Positions 1 through 13,500 of a stretch of 64,000 nt of DNA are shown piece after piece. The DNA lies in contig JAQGDQ010000036.1 of assembly GCA_030141605.1 (NCBI GenBank), positions 806,001-870,000 on the forward strand, in the 5' to 3' direction. The number at the start of each line of letters is the position of its first letter. Within the stretch, counting starts at the first letter, position 1. This stretch comes from Tubiluchus corallicola (Eukaryota; Priapulida; Priapulimorpha; Priapulimorphida; Tubiluchidae). The notes beneath the pieces are model-generated. The model was not told the DNA's origin and did no database searches. It saw only the letters and a program-made list of their open reading frames with translations. A program made the position numbers and the translations under genes.

Positions 1-1101
1 ATATTGAATTAAAGTTGCCCATTATCACCTAATAGTAAAAATAATTGAGGTCATGCTTAGCTAGTTTGTCTTTTAAAATCTGGAGCAACTCACTTTCTGT
101 AATGATGTTTGTTATAACTAAGGTCGATACTGTACTACTACTAGCCACATAACAGTTTTCCTTCCTTATTTATCATTTATATTCACAATTACAAAATTAT
201 TAGGGTGTTTTTCGAGCCAAATTTAAACTACTTTTGTTCACTTTAACGAAAGAAATAAGTGAGAGTAATGTTAAACAGTCAATGGTAAGATTTGGACTTT
301 GATCACTTGCCGGCATCTTAGATTGCAAGACTCGTAAGGCTCGTACTAAGGTAAATCCTTTCTCGACGTGTTAGTTGACTGGTCATTTTTAGGATTGAAT
401 TGAGGTTTGTCGTGATCGCAAGGGATTATGCAGTCTAGTGCAAAACACTCGGGCTAATATGAAATTCTGTCTTGGTCCCACTTCTTCACATTTTTTTGTT
501 TAGTGATATAGTGTATTCGATTTATCACACCTGCTGATTCTCAACCTAAGTTCGCATTTTATCTACTTTAGCTGAACCTATACTTTATAAAAGCTAAACT
601 ACAAAATTAAATAGATGCTTTTCAAAGGTGTCTCTACAGGAAGCTATTACGTATCAAATGGTCTGGTAGAATATCTCAATAATGACCTTATGATTTGGTG
701 AAGCAAAATCCTTGGAGCAAATACATCCAAGTAAAAACATTGGATTAGACAAGTGCTAAATTGCCACTGAAATCCATAGCATTACACAAAAAAACACTTG
801 AATTATCAACAATAATTGCTCGTTCAGCCGGGTCAACTACTGATGTATGTAGAAATGCAAAAGGATTTTCGCAAACACAACTCTAGATTTGGTGGAAGTG
901 CATTGTGGGCAGTGGCAGATAGGATGGCCTAAAATCAACAAGTATGACCTGCCATGTTTTAGTATATAAAGGCACAGCAATATCACCTTCTGTTTCAATT
1001 ACTGATTAGAATATCCAGATAGTAAAAAATCCATTGAACTGTCAACTCTATTCGTGACACAAAAGTAACAAGCGTTATTATTTGCTTATTTTTTTATGTA
1101 G

Positions 1102-1518
1102 ACAGAAAATTGAAAGGATGGACTTGAATGGCAGCAACAGAGAAATCATTTTGCAAAATGCTATCAAACCATCACAAGTAAGTGATAAATATTTTTAGCC
1201 ATAACTTCAGATTTTGCTTGTAATTTAATGGCTGTTAGTGTGATTGCAGTAAATGGTGTTTGCTAGTGTAAGTAAACAAGAAAATGGAATCCTGAATGTC
1301 TATATATGTTAGATATAAAGTTTGTAAACAATATTTTGGTGTATAGGTGGTAATTTGGAAACAGTACATGTATTGGACTGATCGCGAGAACAATGCCATA
1401 TACAGAGCTAACAAATACACTGGGGCAAACATTGAAGTCATAGAACATGATATTACAAGTGAGCCTATGGATGCACGGCCATTTGACATGAAGCTTTATT
1501 CTGCTAAACAGCAGAAAT
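1102..1518 (+). CDS. LRP2: LRP2 exons 1-2 of window: end of a YWTD beta-propeller
   Basis: The visible protein starts inside a propeller blade: [13 protein letters not shown], then across the intron [14 protein letters not shown] and [10 protein letters not shown]. These are canonical LDL-receptor class B (YWTD) motifs. The rest of this propeller lies 5' of the window. YWTD propellers drive acid-dependent ligand release in the LDL receptor family. Exon 1 ends in phase 0 at a GTAAGT donor. Exon 2 starts after TATAG and ends in phase 1. Confidence 0.9.
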
Positions 1519-4500
1519 GTATGTTATTTTCTTTTGTTTTTTTTAATTGCATGTAAATTCTTAAGACAATTCATATATGCAAGTAGGCTATTTGCAAACA
1601 GTTTTTTCATTCATGAAAACTGTTATGTGCTTTTAAATTCTAAAGGGCAGTGTTGTCAGTTTTTTTTTGTACTTAACAAAGGTAATGTTACTGCTTGCTC
1701 CAAGAACAATGGCGGGTGCATCAATGCTTCATGCCATGAGGCCCCAGGTGGAAAGACAACTTGTTCCTGTGAAATTGGAAAGAAACTGGTAAATGAAGGA
1801 AAGATGTGTGTCCGTATGTATATACCTCATTAATTAATCTTTGGTCACAGGCACTATGATGCAAAAACATAATTTGGCTATGACAATGATTCAGCAGTGT
1901 CTTAATTGTTGACAAATACTGTTGTTTAAATTTATGTATGTGTGTTTAACTAATGCATGTGATAATTATTTGATATTTTTTTTAATTGTGTTTATCACAG
2001 TAGTAAATAAAATTGAGTGGATGATGGATGACATATGAAATATAATAGCATGGTAAACTAACTGTTAAATATGAGATTATTATGTTTTTTATCAATAGAC
2101 CGCACCTAATAACGTGCCGTAATTCATTTACTTATACGTGTTATGATCTATTTAGCTATTACTCATGCTGCCTGCAAAGTTTTTTCGAAACTAGTGTATG
2201 TAATGTTAATTCATTTGCTTCTGCTTTTCTAGCTTCAACAGCTAGTTGTACTGAAGAGCAATTCACATGCCTGGACGGATCCTGTATTCTTGATTATAAA
2301 GTTTGCGACAACAAGACCCACTGTGCTGATGGCAGCGATGAACTCGAAGATTTCTGCCGTTTCCACACTTGTAAACCTGATCAGTTTGTTTGTGCAAATG
2401 GCCGTTGTTTGAACCAGAAATTCCGTTGCGACTATGACAATGATTGTGGTGATGGTAGCGATGAATCGGGTTGTGATTATCCTCCGTGTGGCGAGGGAGA
2501 ACTTCGTTGTGAAAATTTCAGATGCGTTGCTAAAACATCTGTAAGTGTTGAAAAATGGATACTATTTACAGTACTAAATCATATGATAAAGGTCTTTGGA
2601 ACCCTGAAAAGTAAGGTGCTTGAACATTTTGCAAATTACAAGGGTTACATTTTCAGTAGTAAAATCCGTAGAGTTCGCAAATGTTCTGTACACCTGACAC
2701 CATTTCAAAACGGGAAAATGTAACTGAGTGAAGCTATTTCATGAGTAAATTAATAAAATAACAAATTGGTTGCTTTAATAAAAACAAAAATTAAAAGACA
2801 GCAACAGACTTTTTAATGTAAAAATAAAGGGTTTTTTATTTTTGCTTTAAAATGAACAAAGGATGCATTTAAAAAGTGTTAAGTTTACTCTAATGTTTTT
2901 GCAATAGTGTAAAATTTCCATTTTTGCCTAATGTTAATCAAGAAATTTTTATGGTTGCATAAAACTGTAAATGCTTAATTTTATTTCTCCTTTAGATTTG
3001 TGACGGAATTGATAACTGTCGTGATAACAAATCATCGGATGAACTCAACTGTCCAGTTCGTCAATGTCCTCGAGGTCAAATTATGTGCAATGGTACTAAC
3101 ATTTGTATTCAAGTATGGTGGATGTGTGATGGAGACAATGACTGTGGAAACAATGCTGATGAGGATCCATTTTTCTGCAAACAGCAAGCTTGTCCAGCCA
3201 ACGAAAACTTCAGATGCGAGTCCAATAGTATGTAACAGTGATATTTTGAGAGTTACTCTTTTTATTTGTCTGGAATTATTTAGCAACTATTGTGAATCTA
3301 GTTCGTGTAGCCACTTTAATGATGTAAAAATATATATAAGACATGTATTTCCTATAAGAGCTTGGACTTGTATACTTTTCTTTTTTGTGTGGCATATTTA
3401 TAAAATCTCTTATTTGGATTGCTGAAGTCAAATTTAATTAAACTTTGCTTTTCAGATCGATGTATTCCGGCATTTTGGGTATGTGATGGTGACCCTGACT
3501 GCAAAGACGGAGCAGATGAGGGAGACTTCTGTAATGCTACTGACACAAAGACTTGCTTTGGCAATCTTTTCACCTGTGACAATGGCAAATGCATTTCAAA
3601 GGTTTGGTTATGTGATGGCGATGATGACTGTGGCGATGGGTCAGATGAAGATGAAAAGAAACATTTATGCTCAAGTAAGATTTGTGATGAACTTGCTATT
3701 GTGTGGTTCAGTAAGTCATTTATCTTCTGTACAGCTTGGCTGCAAACAACAGAAGTTTTTCTAACTGTATGATTGTGTTATAATTTCAGAATCCTACAGA
3801 TTGTACCAATATACTAATAACTAATGAAAACAAAGGAATTTTATGTTAAATTGCATTTTTTACTGCTTGTGTATTTATTTTGTGCTTAATGTCATTTTGC
3901 AGGTAACTTCACGTGCCCAACTGACAGCTTTGAATGTAAAAGTAACGATAAGAATTCTAGATATCGTTGCATTCCTTCTACCTGGAAATGTGATGGAGCG
4001 AAGGACTGCTCAAATGGAGACGATGAAGCAAATTGCCCACCACCCCCGCCTTGCCGAGATACCGAATTTACTTGTAAAAATGGCAAATGTATCAAAGCAG
4101 AATTCAAATGTGATCATCTAGACGACTGTGGAGACGGAACTGATGAGCCTCGAAACTGCAGTAGGTTTTCAACACTATTTCAATTTCAGTTTGAAATCTT
4201 TTTTGAAGTACAATTATTTATTAAGGCTATGATTTGCTACAGTGATTCTTGTTAATGGGCGACATGCTTGTTTTTCAGCTTATCGAAAATGTACAGAAGA
4301 TGAATTCAGATGTGATAATCGTGTCTGTGTGCCAAAGAACGTTACTTGTGATGGTTCTAACGATTGTGCTGATCAGACGGATGAGACCAACTCCATGTGC
4401 AGTATGTTCTTTTTTGCCATTTACATTACTTTTTGATTTTGTGTAATAACTAAATTGGTAACTTTTGAGCTAAATAGTATTATATTGATTTATGAATTAT

Positions 4501-7500
4501 GCTCGTAGTAAATAATAGCATGGTTATGTTGAAAATTACCTGTGGTCAATAATGGTGGTAAGTAAAAAGTTTATTTTTCTTTACAACATGCGCTTGCTGT
4601 TAATGAATGTCTGGAAAGTTTATGCTTTGTGAAGCAGGTGTAATGAGTGAGGCATGGAGATTGAACAATTATGATATTTTAATGGTTTATTTCCTAATAG
4701 CTGTTTTCATATTTTGCTTTGTGTTTATTTGAAATAGATACAGAGAAACCCACTTGCCCTCCAGGCCCCACACCACAGTTCCAATGTGACAATGGGGAGT
4801 GCATTGATTTTATGGTATGTTCCTGTTATCTTGTATTAAAAATTATCACATAATATTGTAGTAGTTCCTGAATTAGTACATGATTAGTAGTTTTGCAATT
4901 GTTGTAGGTAAAATGTATATATATCTTATAGAGCATTTTCTGATTTCTTACAATGAGTGTAATTCTATCATCAGGATATTTAGTTTGCCAGAGATACTCT
5001 CTAAGCTTACTGTCAATGCTGATGATCTTACTCTGTCTAGTATGTACCATAGTGTCGTCATCTTTCATTTATGCCAGTTTGTCTTTTACAGAATTGTGTG
5101 GTCAAACTCCTAATATAAAAAAAATCTACTTTCAGTTTAAGTGAAACAGCATTTTAATATACCAGTGACTTTTTGTTATTCTTTTGCCATTTGCCATTTT
5201 TGCCAATTTGCTCTTTTGCCATTTTGCTCTTTGTAGCAGTAATCATAGTGGAAATCTTAGTGGTTTATGTCAGGCCTAAACCACACTACTTAATCCGTTT
5301 CAGCAGTACTGTGGAGTTGTTTTATGTTTTGGTGTTTGACATTTAGGTTGTTTGCAATGGCGAGAAAGATTGTACTGACAGTTCTGATGAACCACCACAT
5401 TGCGGAGTTGATGAGTGTGCAGACCTCAGACTGAGTCAATGTGAACATAAATGTGTGAACACGCTCACTAGTTATTATTGTACATGCAAGACTGGCTACA
5501 AACTTGCAGCAGATGGGAAAGCTTGTGTTGGTATGGCCTTAAACTAAGAAGTTCATGCAAGCTAGATACGTTTGTGAATAAAAGTATATTCCTCCTATTT
5601 CGAAAATACAAATGATGTAATCGTTGTTGTTCCTGTTACCATGGTGTATGTTCTCTAGTTTCCTTCCCAACTTCTCGAAGAGTGTATCATGCTATGATAA
5701 TAAATTACAATATGTTGGATAATACCCATACTTTTCACAGTAATATTGTGCTATCCATTGTGTTCACCTTTTCTGATTATGATGCAGACAGTATTTGCCT
5801 GAGAATTCCTCAGTGCTTTCTGTTTTCTACATTATTGATATTTTGCTGAAGTAGTGAATTACTTTCAAATTTTGCTGAGCATAAATTTGGTACAAATATT
5901 TTGCAAGAATGAAATAAAATGAAAAAACAAATTGAAATGCAATATTTAGTGATGTTTTTACCCAGATGAAATATTGTGCAAAGTGTACATTTATAAAATT
6001 TGAAAGTTTTGTTAAAATCAACATTTTCATGACATTCTTAATTGCGATTTGAATCATCATTGTGTTAACATTTTTCTGTTAACAGTCTTGTCATTAATAC
6101 TATATTTTTACTTCACTCAAATAGACATCAATGAATGTACCGAAACTCCTGGTGTTTGCTCACAGCTTTGCGTAAATACCCCTGGATCGTACAACTGCAA
6201 GTGTGATGAAAAAGCCGGCTATGCTGAAAAAGCAGATAAGCACACTTGTAAGAAGACTGATAGTAAGTATCTCAATTTTCTAAACATTTTTATAACATTC
6301 TTAAATTACTTTCAGTTATTTTTAAATTACTTTCAGCAGCTTAATGCTGTGTGGAAAATTTTGGAGACAGTGGGAGAGATAAGAAGAAAATTTTGCAACA
6401 AAAAATAAGAAATGTAAAAAATATTTAGCTTTGATGAAAGTACTACCTACTGCAGAGGCTGTATGGGATTGTACTTTTAGTTTGAGCTTATGAAATTGAT
6501 CTGCATTTTCACAGTTTAATAAAGTTTGAACTTGCTAACACAATTTTGCAGATATCACACCATGGATAATGTTTAGTAATCGTTATTACATGCGCAATCT
6601 TTCACTGGACGGCATGTACTACAGTATTATTAAAGATGGGTTCAAGAACCTGGTTGCCATGGATTTTGATTGGAAGGAACAGCGCATTTACTATAGTGAT
6701 GTTACAGAGCACAAAATTAGGAGGATGTATTTCAATGGAACTGGTATGTGCTATATAGTGCATCTTGGTTTTAGCTGATCGTATGTTTTGGCTAGATAAG
6801 AGAAATGAAAGCTGAAAATAATAATTATAAAATCATAATGCAGAAAACAGGACTGTGATAAGTGGAGCACCATACGTGGTTTGAAGGCTGTTGTGAACAT
6901 TTTTCTCTAGGCAGTCCAGTCTTGTATGCACAATCTATTTTTAGAAAATGGTGAAATTTCGTCTCATTTCTCATCTCATCTCATCTCAACTTCACCTCAT
7001 CTCATGAAATTTTGGTAAAGCAGTTTCCAGAAGAACTGGCTTTTACACTTGCTTAAGAACTTGAAAAAACTAAGCGCTCCCTTGTAATGAAGAAGAAAGT
7101 TATTTAAAAAAAACTTTCACCAAACAAAATTAGACCCTTACTTCTCGTAATTTCCATTATTGTTTTTTTCCATAGAGAATTTACCCAGTGGTGATATAAG
7201 GGTCACCTGAGCCCTGCAAAGCAAGGCATTGCCGAAGTTTGCAGAAACCCACAAGAAACATTAAAATATATTTGTAATACAGTAGGCGCTGCTTAATAGA
7301 CTCACGGTTAATAGATTCAATTGCTTAATTGACTCAAAAACACTTGGTATGGGCCATTTCTATTCATTGTACATAAAAACTGTCAGTAGTTGACTCAATA
7401 TTTTCCTTCACATACCTAAAACAAGACACTTGTGTGTACCTAAAGAGTCTTTCCTACTTTTATGTCATCTTTACTTTTTCAAAGGACCGTTTTGTTTGTA

Positions 7501-10500
7501 AGCGGGTATGTTTATCTTGTGCTAATACATTAGTGTAGTGGTTTTGCTTTGTATCTGTTACCTGTTCCTCCACTGCAGTTAACCTCATTACCAAAGAATT
7601 TCTGGAAGCTAAACATTTAATCACTTGCCTTGCGGTTTCCTTTTGAAGCTCTCGTTGCAAATCACGCTTTCGGACCCAGTTTACAGTCAAAGATGCAGGT
7701 ACAGCAATCAGCCAGTATTTCTTGTGACTTACAAGAGTAAACATACAGCAAATAAGGGCATAGAGTTAAGAAGTTTGAAAAATGGAGCATAAGCTTAAAA
7801 GTCTAACAGTTAAGGAGAAAAGTTTAGATCAGTACAATAAACTTCCAAAGATGGGGCAGAGATGTGCAGCAGCACAGTTGAAAATTTCCCAAAATACTCT
7901 CGGCAGAATCTTGAAAAAATGATCTGAAATCGAGCAGTCAGCAAGCCAAAATGCATATCTAGCATGGAAGAAACTGTGAAGTGGAGTCGGCATAAAAACT
8001 GCGATTTACAAATGCAAGAGAAGAAGGAATTTTTGTAATTTTTGCAAATAAACAGACTTGTGTGATTTAGAAAAGTATACTTTTCAATTTATTGCTAATT
8101 CACTTATATAAATTAATATTTTAAAATATTTCATTAAGACTGTAACTGCATAAAGGAATTTAGGCATTACCTCATTTCTAGAATTCATTAAAAGCCTTTG
8201 CAGTGTATACTAAGCTGATGACTCGTACTTCTATGCCAGTAATATTACACCCATCGGTTAATAGTTCAGTCGGTTAATTTGGTCAAAACACGCCGATCCC
8301 AAAGTGTCTCTTAAGCTGCACCTACTGTACTTGTCATTACAAAAACTTTGTCCTAAACAAGATCTTTTAGTTTTATCAAGCAATTTTTTGAACTGATTTG
8401 TCTGATTTGAATATATTACCCTAAATAACAACTACAGTGAACATTTCCCCTCAACAGTATAACAGCATAATGAAATGCACCACCAAATGAAACTAACAAT
8501 TAATTAAATTATAATAAAATTTGAGTGCATTTGGAAGCAAATCTATGTTCGTTAAATCATCGTCATCTTCGTCTTATGTCCATTACACCTACTGTAGACA
8601 CTGAGCAGGCAGAATTCTAAAATAAAATAAATATTTCTGTAAGACTGGTAAATGCTGCAGTAACCAGTAACAGTAATTGCAATGTGGTCTAACTTGAGAA
8701 ATTCTAGTTGATATATCAGTTCAATTCAGTTCTATTGCATACTTTTCAGACTATTGTGTAGTTTACAAAATGCTGAGCTTTAGTTGATATCTCTAGTCCT
8801 GTCTCACAAACATAGTGTTAAGAGAGGACTTAAATGATCTAATAAAAACACTTAAAAATGGCTATACCAAAAGCATTCCTGAATTTGTGCATTACCAAGA
8901 TGGAAGGGAAAAATGTAGCAGAAACACCACTGCACTGTAAATAATGCTGAAAGAGGCCTTGTTATTTATGTTCACACATATGAGAGACAAGATACCTTCC
9001 TGTCTGGCCAGTGTAGCAGGCTTCACAGCTTGGACAGCAATATGTACAGACCAAGCATTATTTATCGATGTAAACATCACATCACCCCGCATGCAGGAAA
9101 AAGAAAAGCAAAATCCTAATTTTAACTCGTCTTTTAAAAACCACTCTGTTACAAAATTTTATAACCAAATTGTTTGAATGCACCACATGTCATTGTAATT
9201 TGAACAAGACATATTTTTGTGTATGGAGTGATGAAATATCTTCTTGCCTGGTCTACAAATATTGCTGCTCAGGCTGCAAAACCTGTTATGCTGGCCAGAC
9301 AAAAAAATCTTCTTTCTCATGTGTGTGAACATAAGTGATCAGTCCTCCTTCATACAGTGCAATAGTTCTGCTGATACATTTTTCTCTTCAGTGTCGTGAA
9401 TGGACACAGGCAGGTGTGCTTTTGATATTCCTATTTTTGAGGTTTATTTATTATATTAGATCATTTAAGTCCTCTCTTAATGATAGAGATACAGATGTCA
9501 GCCTAGCTTATCATTTTTTTAAATTACGCCATGGTCTGTAAAAATGCTATAGAACTGAAATGAATGTTTCAACTAGAATTTCATGAGATCGAGTACTTTG
9601 TAATTATTGTCACTTTTGGTATTTTGTGAATATGGATTTCCTACCTAAAGTGTTAAAATTTCAATATAATTTAATTAATTGTTAATTTCATTTTGTGTAG
9701 GGTTATTTCCATTACAATGACTATGTTGTTTGAGATGTTTTCACTAAATTTGTATAAATTAAAAACATGTTTTTACATTACACATGATGTGAGAGGATAA
9801 ACTATATTACCTGTGAACAAAATCACTGCTTAGAACTTAGTTTTAGTTTATAATAGTAGCTTAGTACACAGCCAATGTGTTTTAACATGTAGTGTATTAT
9901 ATTTGCGTGCGACTTCGAAAATAACACTTCCTTAATCATTTTATTGCAAAACAAGCAACTTTCTTAACACTGGTATGGTTAATAAGTTTAAATGTGATTA
10001 TTCTTAAGTAAATAACAGCTAAATAGGTAATATTACCTTTCTTTCATCTTACAGTGTAGTAATATTCTGTGTATGGCATACATTATATATGTAGTGCATG
10101 TTTTATAATAATACAGGCGTAGAGGATTTAACATCTGATGGTCGTAAGCGAATATCCCTAGGAAATGAAAAAGGTATTTCGCCCATTGGCTGTGCATATC
10201 TGTGCGCATAAGTTGCACTCTGCATGTTGGTGATTTTGGTATCAAAGTACTCTTCATACAAGTTACTGCATGATTTATTAAGAATCTAATAATGTATTAT
10301 CTTTATCATTTCTTCCGTTGGGACATAATGGTTGTGGTTTAAACAATCGTTTTAACTTCACACAGCTGTACAAAATAGAACTATAGTTAAAGTGGTAAAA
10401 TTCTTGTTTCAGTTCAGGTTGCACTTATATTTTTTATGTAGTATTAATTAAGCTGTGCTACACTGTTAGCAGTTAAATTAAAATTCTGTCTTTTTCATTA

Positions 10501-13500
10501 TAAACTAGACGAATTTTGAGAAAAATAGAGTCTTAAAGGTGTTTTTTCTAAAAGTGGGCAATATCGCCAATCTTATTAATTTGTCTATGCTGAATCCGAA
10601 CAAACTGTAGCCAGCTAAAAAATTTGCGGAAAAAGGCCAAAAATGATGCAAGAAATCATAAGCGATTATAACATCTATTCCAGGATGCACCTAGGGTTAC
10701 CTCGGTAATTACCTGTATTTGCTGTATTGCATGTTCTAAGGAAGACAGGATGATGGATTTAGCATCTATGTATTAGGCTTCAGAGGTCAAGGATTTGGAG
10801 TGTTAAGTATGGCCACCATTTTCAAGATGGTCAAAATATAGCTGTCGCTAGCTTATAAAGGCCATATCTTAGGCCATATGAAATTTTGAAAGCCATTAGC
10901 CCTGAAAAAGCATTAGCTAGCTTGGTCAACAACCATACCAACCAGATTTCAGCATTTACAGTGAGAAGTAAAAAGATGGCTTGGCCTATATAGCAAGTGT
11001 CTGAGATGATAACAGAAGCATTCGTATCTGTAAGAAACACTACTAGACTGAGCAGCTGACTGAACTCGTGCCTGTGTTCGAACATTTTGTTGTGCTTCTG
11101 TATGACAAAGCTACATTATACTCCAATATCATCATCTGATTTTCTCTAACTAAGATGTGGTCTTTATATGCTAGGGACAGCATGTCACAGCCATCTTGTC
11201 GGCCTTCCTGAAAATGGCAGCCATACTGGATACCACTCTAATTACCTTTAAAGGCTATATTTAGTCACTAAAATCATCATCCTATCTGCCTTAGAACATG
11301 GAATATGGCTAATAATTACCCAAACGGCTGCAGTAGTCTTCATATTCTAAATAATTTGATGACTTTTTTAAGGTTTTAAAGTGTTTTTAAGCATCAGTTG
11401 TTGGATTCCTTGGCCTATAAAGCCTATATTTAAACACCAAAATCATATCTTATCTATCCTAACAGTTTAGATATGGCCTACTTATCACAGCCATTGTGTC
11501 ACTCATCTTGAATGGTGGCCATATTGGAAGACTTTTAATTGTGTCCATATCCAAAACTAAGCCCCTTGGTGGTTCTAGCATTGTGCAAAGCTTTATAATT
11601 TTTAGGTGAGCAACATGTCAGGAACGTGGAAGCCATTTTGTCTCTTTTAGTCTTTTTAGGGCCTAGCAGGTTTTTAGATTCAACAGAGTTGAATTGTTAA
11701 AAGTCATGTATTTTTTATGAGAAGTTGTTAGGTGAAACAACTTGATCTGCGTAATTTTGTTTTGTGTAGCAGTCATTTTTGAAACATAAGTAACAATTGC
11801 TTATAACTACTCTGAAATAGATGTCATAACCATTTCTTAATTTTCCTTGAATTTCTATTGATTTATGTAGTTTGTGCAAAAACTTGGCAACGATTTTGTT
11901 TCTTGCATCATTTTTGACTATTTTCTGCTACAGTTTTGAGCTGGAAAGGTTTTTTTGATTCAGCATAGTTAAATTGATAAGACTAGCAGTGTTACCTACT
12001 TTTAGGAAAAATGCCCCTAGAACTTTATATAGAAGCACCTTTTCAGGATTTTTGGAGTTTTTTCTAGTGTATCAGCAAAACAATAAATCTTTTTTTGTCC
12101 ATCAGCCCAGGATGTATCATTATTATTTCGTACTTGGATTGCATCTAATAATGAGTTTCGACATCCGAGGCAACCATTTACATTGTCTTACAATGTCATG
12201 CAACATTTTAAATAAATGAAGTTTCAATATTATATATTTAAGGGTACCCCTATGAATTAAGTCTTTTGATAAGTACTTAGATAAACCAGCGATTTGGTCT
12301 TTGGGACTGCTTTTCTGTATATTACAATGTGAAAAGTAATTATTCACTTTCACAAATCTACTGCTTAGTCTATTCAGCAAGTCTTAAAAAATATAGTAGA
12401 TATAAGTTGATGGATAAAATTTCCGTTTTTATTCCAATAAAAATAATGACAAATAAGAAAAAGATATGATTAACTTATTTTACATTTTTTCTAATTTGTT
12501 CTACCTATTTGACTATAGCTGAAATTTTTACTCTTTTACAAAATTGGAAAAATGGCAATTATAGCAACTTTGGCAAATGCTTCAATCAATTGATATTTTT
12601 ATATGTCTGTAGATTATACGGATGTTAAACTGTAAGGATTAGAAAGTGCTTAATTACCTTTTTACATACCATGAAGTGTTGTGTTCCATACAAAATGAAT
12701 TCCAAAAATATTTGTGAAATTTGGAAATGAGGATTGCAAATGGTGTAATTTCCACATTTTTATTTCTACTATGTACAATAAATTGAGAAATCTAATGTTG
12801 TTTGATAGGTATTGAGGTTTTGATTGCTGATAATACTCGAGCTCTTGAAGGCATAGCTGTGGACTGGGTAGCCCGAAAGATGTATTGGCTCGATCGCCGT
12901 CAAAGGACTATGAACGTGGCTGAGTTGAATGGAACAAATCGCTTCACTCTTATTGGCAATGAGATGGAAGAACCTAGGGCAATTATTGTTCATCCCAAAC
13001 GAGGGTAACTACTTAGCTCAGCATCATATTACATGTTTTATTTGTTTTAATGCATAGACATTGTTATCTGCACATCACAAGTATTGGCAATAATGAACTT
13101 TTATTATTTATTTTTCATTTATTTGTTTCTTATCTCTTGTGTTTTGCATTCTGTGTTGCACTTCCTATATTTTTACATATACTTAATTAAAGTTTGACAC
13201 AGATGTAGACATCTGTATAGGAATTGTTTGAAGTAGTCTAATTTCATTTTTCCACTTTTGCACCTAATAAAGTACCGAGTGATTCATTTATTAAAGTCAA
13301 CTAAACCCTCAACATAGTATAAGCTTTTACAACCTAAAATCCTACTTTCATTATGAATATTCAATCTATTTTATTATAAACATACTATACACCCGTTATG
13401 TGGGTTAGATAGTTTTTCCATATTTTTTAATCATAATTACACGTTAAGAAAACTTCAATGTCTGTTGGGATTATATTATATAGGCCTTTAATTTTGTTTT

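Larger units (their letters stand above)
6744..12808 (+). other. Largest LRP2 intron, rich in mobile DNA
   Basis: This 6065-bp intron opens with GTATGT and closes with TTTGATAG. In order it holds a CTCAT-type short repeat (6962-7005), a pogo/Tigger-like transposon (7280-8327), an inverted pair of Penelope-derived fragments (8695-9590) and a degenerate inverted/direct repeat cluster (about 10530-12030). No LA, EGF or YWTD coding segment was seen in it, and the flanking exons join in frame without one. Confidence 0.8.

Noticed and set aside
1-1101. Further LRP2 exons at the left edge
   Set aside because: Scanned for LA, EGF and YWTD motifs on the plus strand and found none. The first exon needs a preceding exon ending with two bases of a codon, which must lie upstream.
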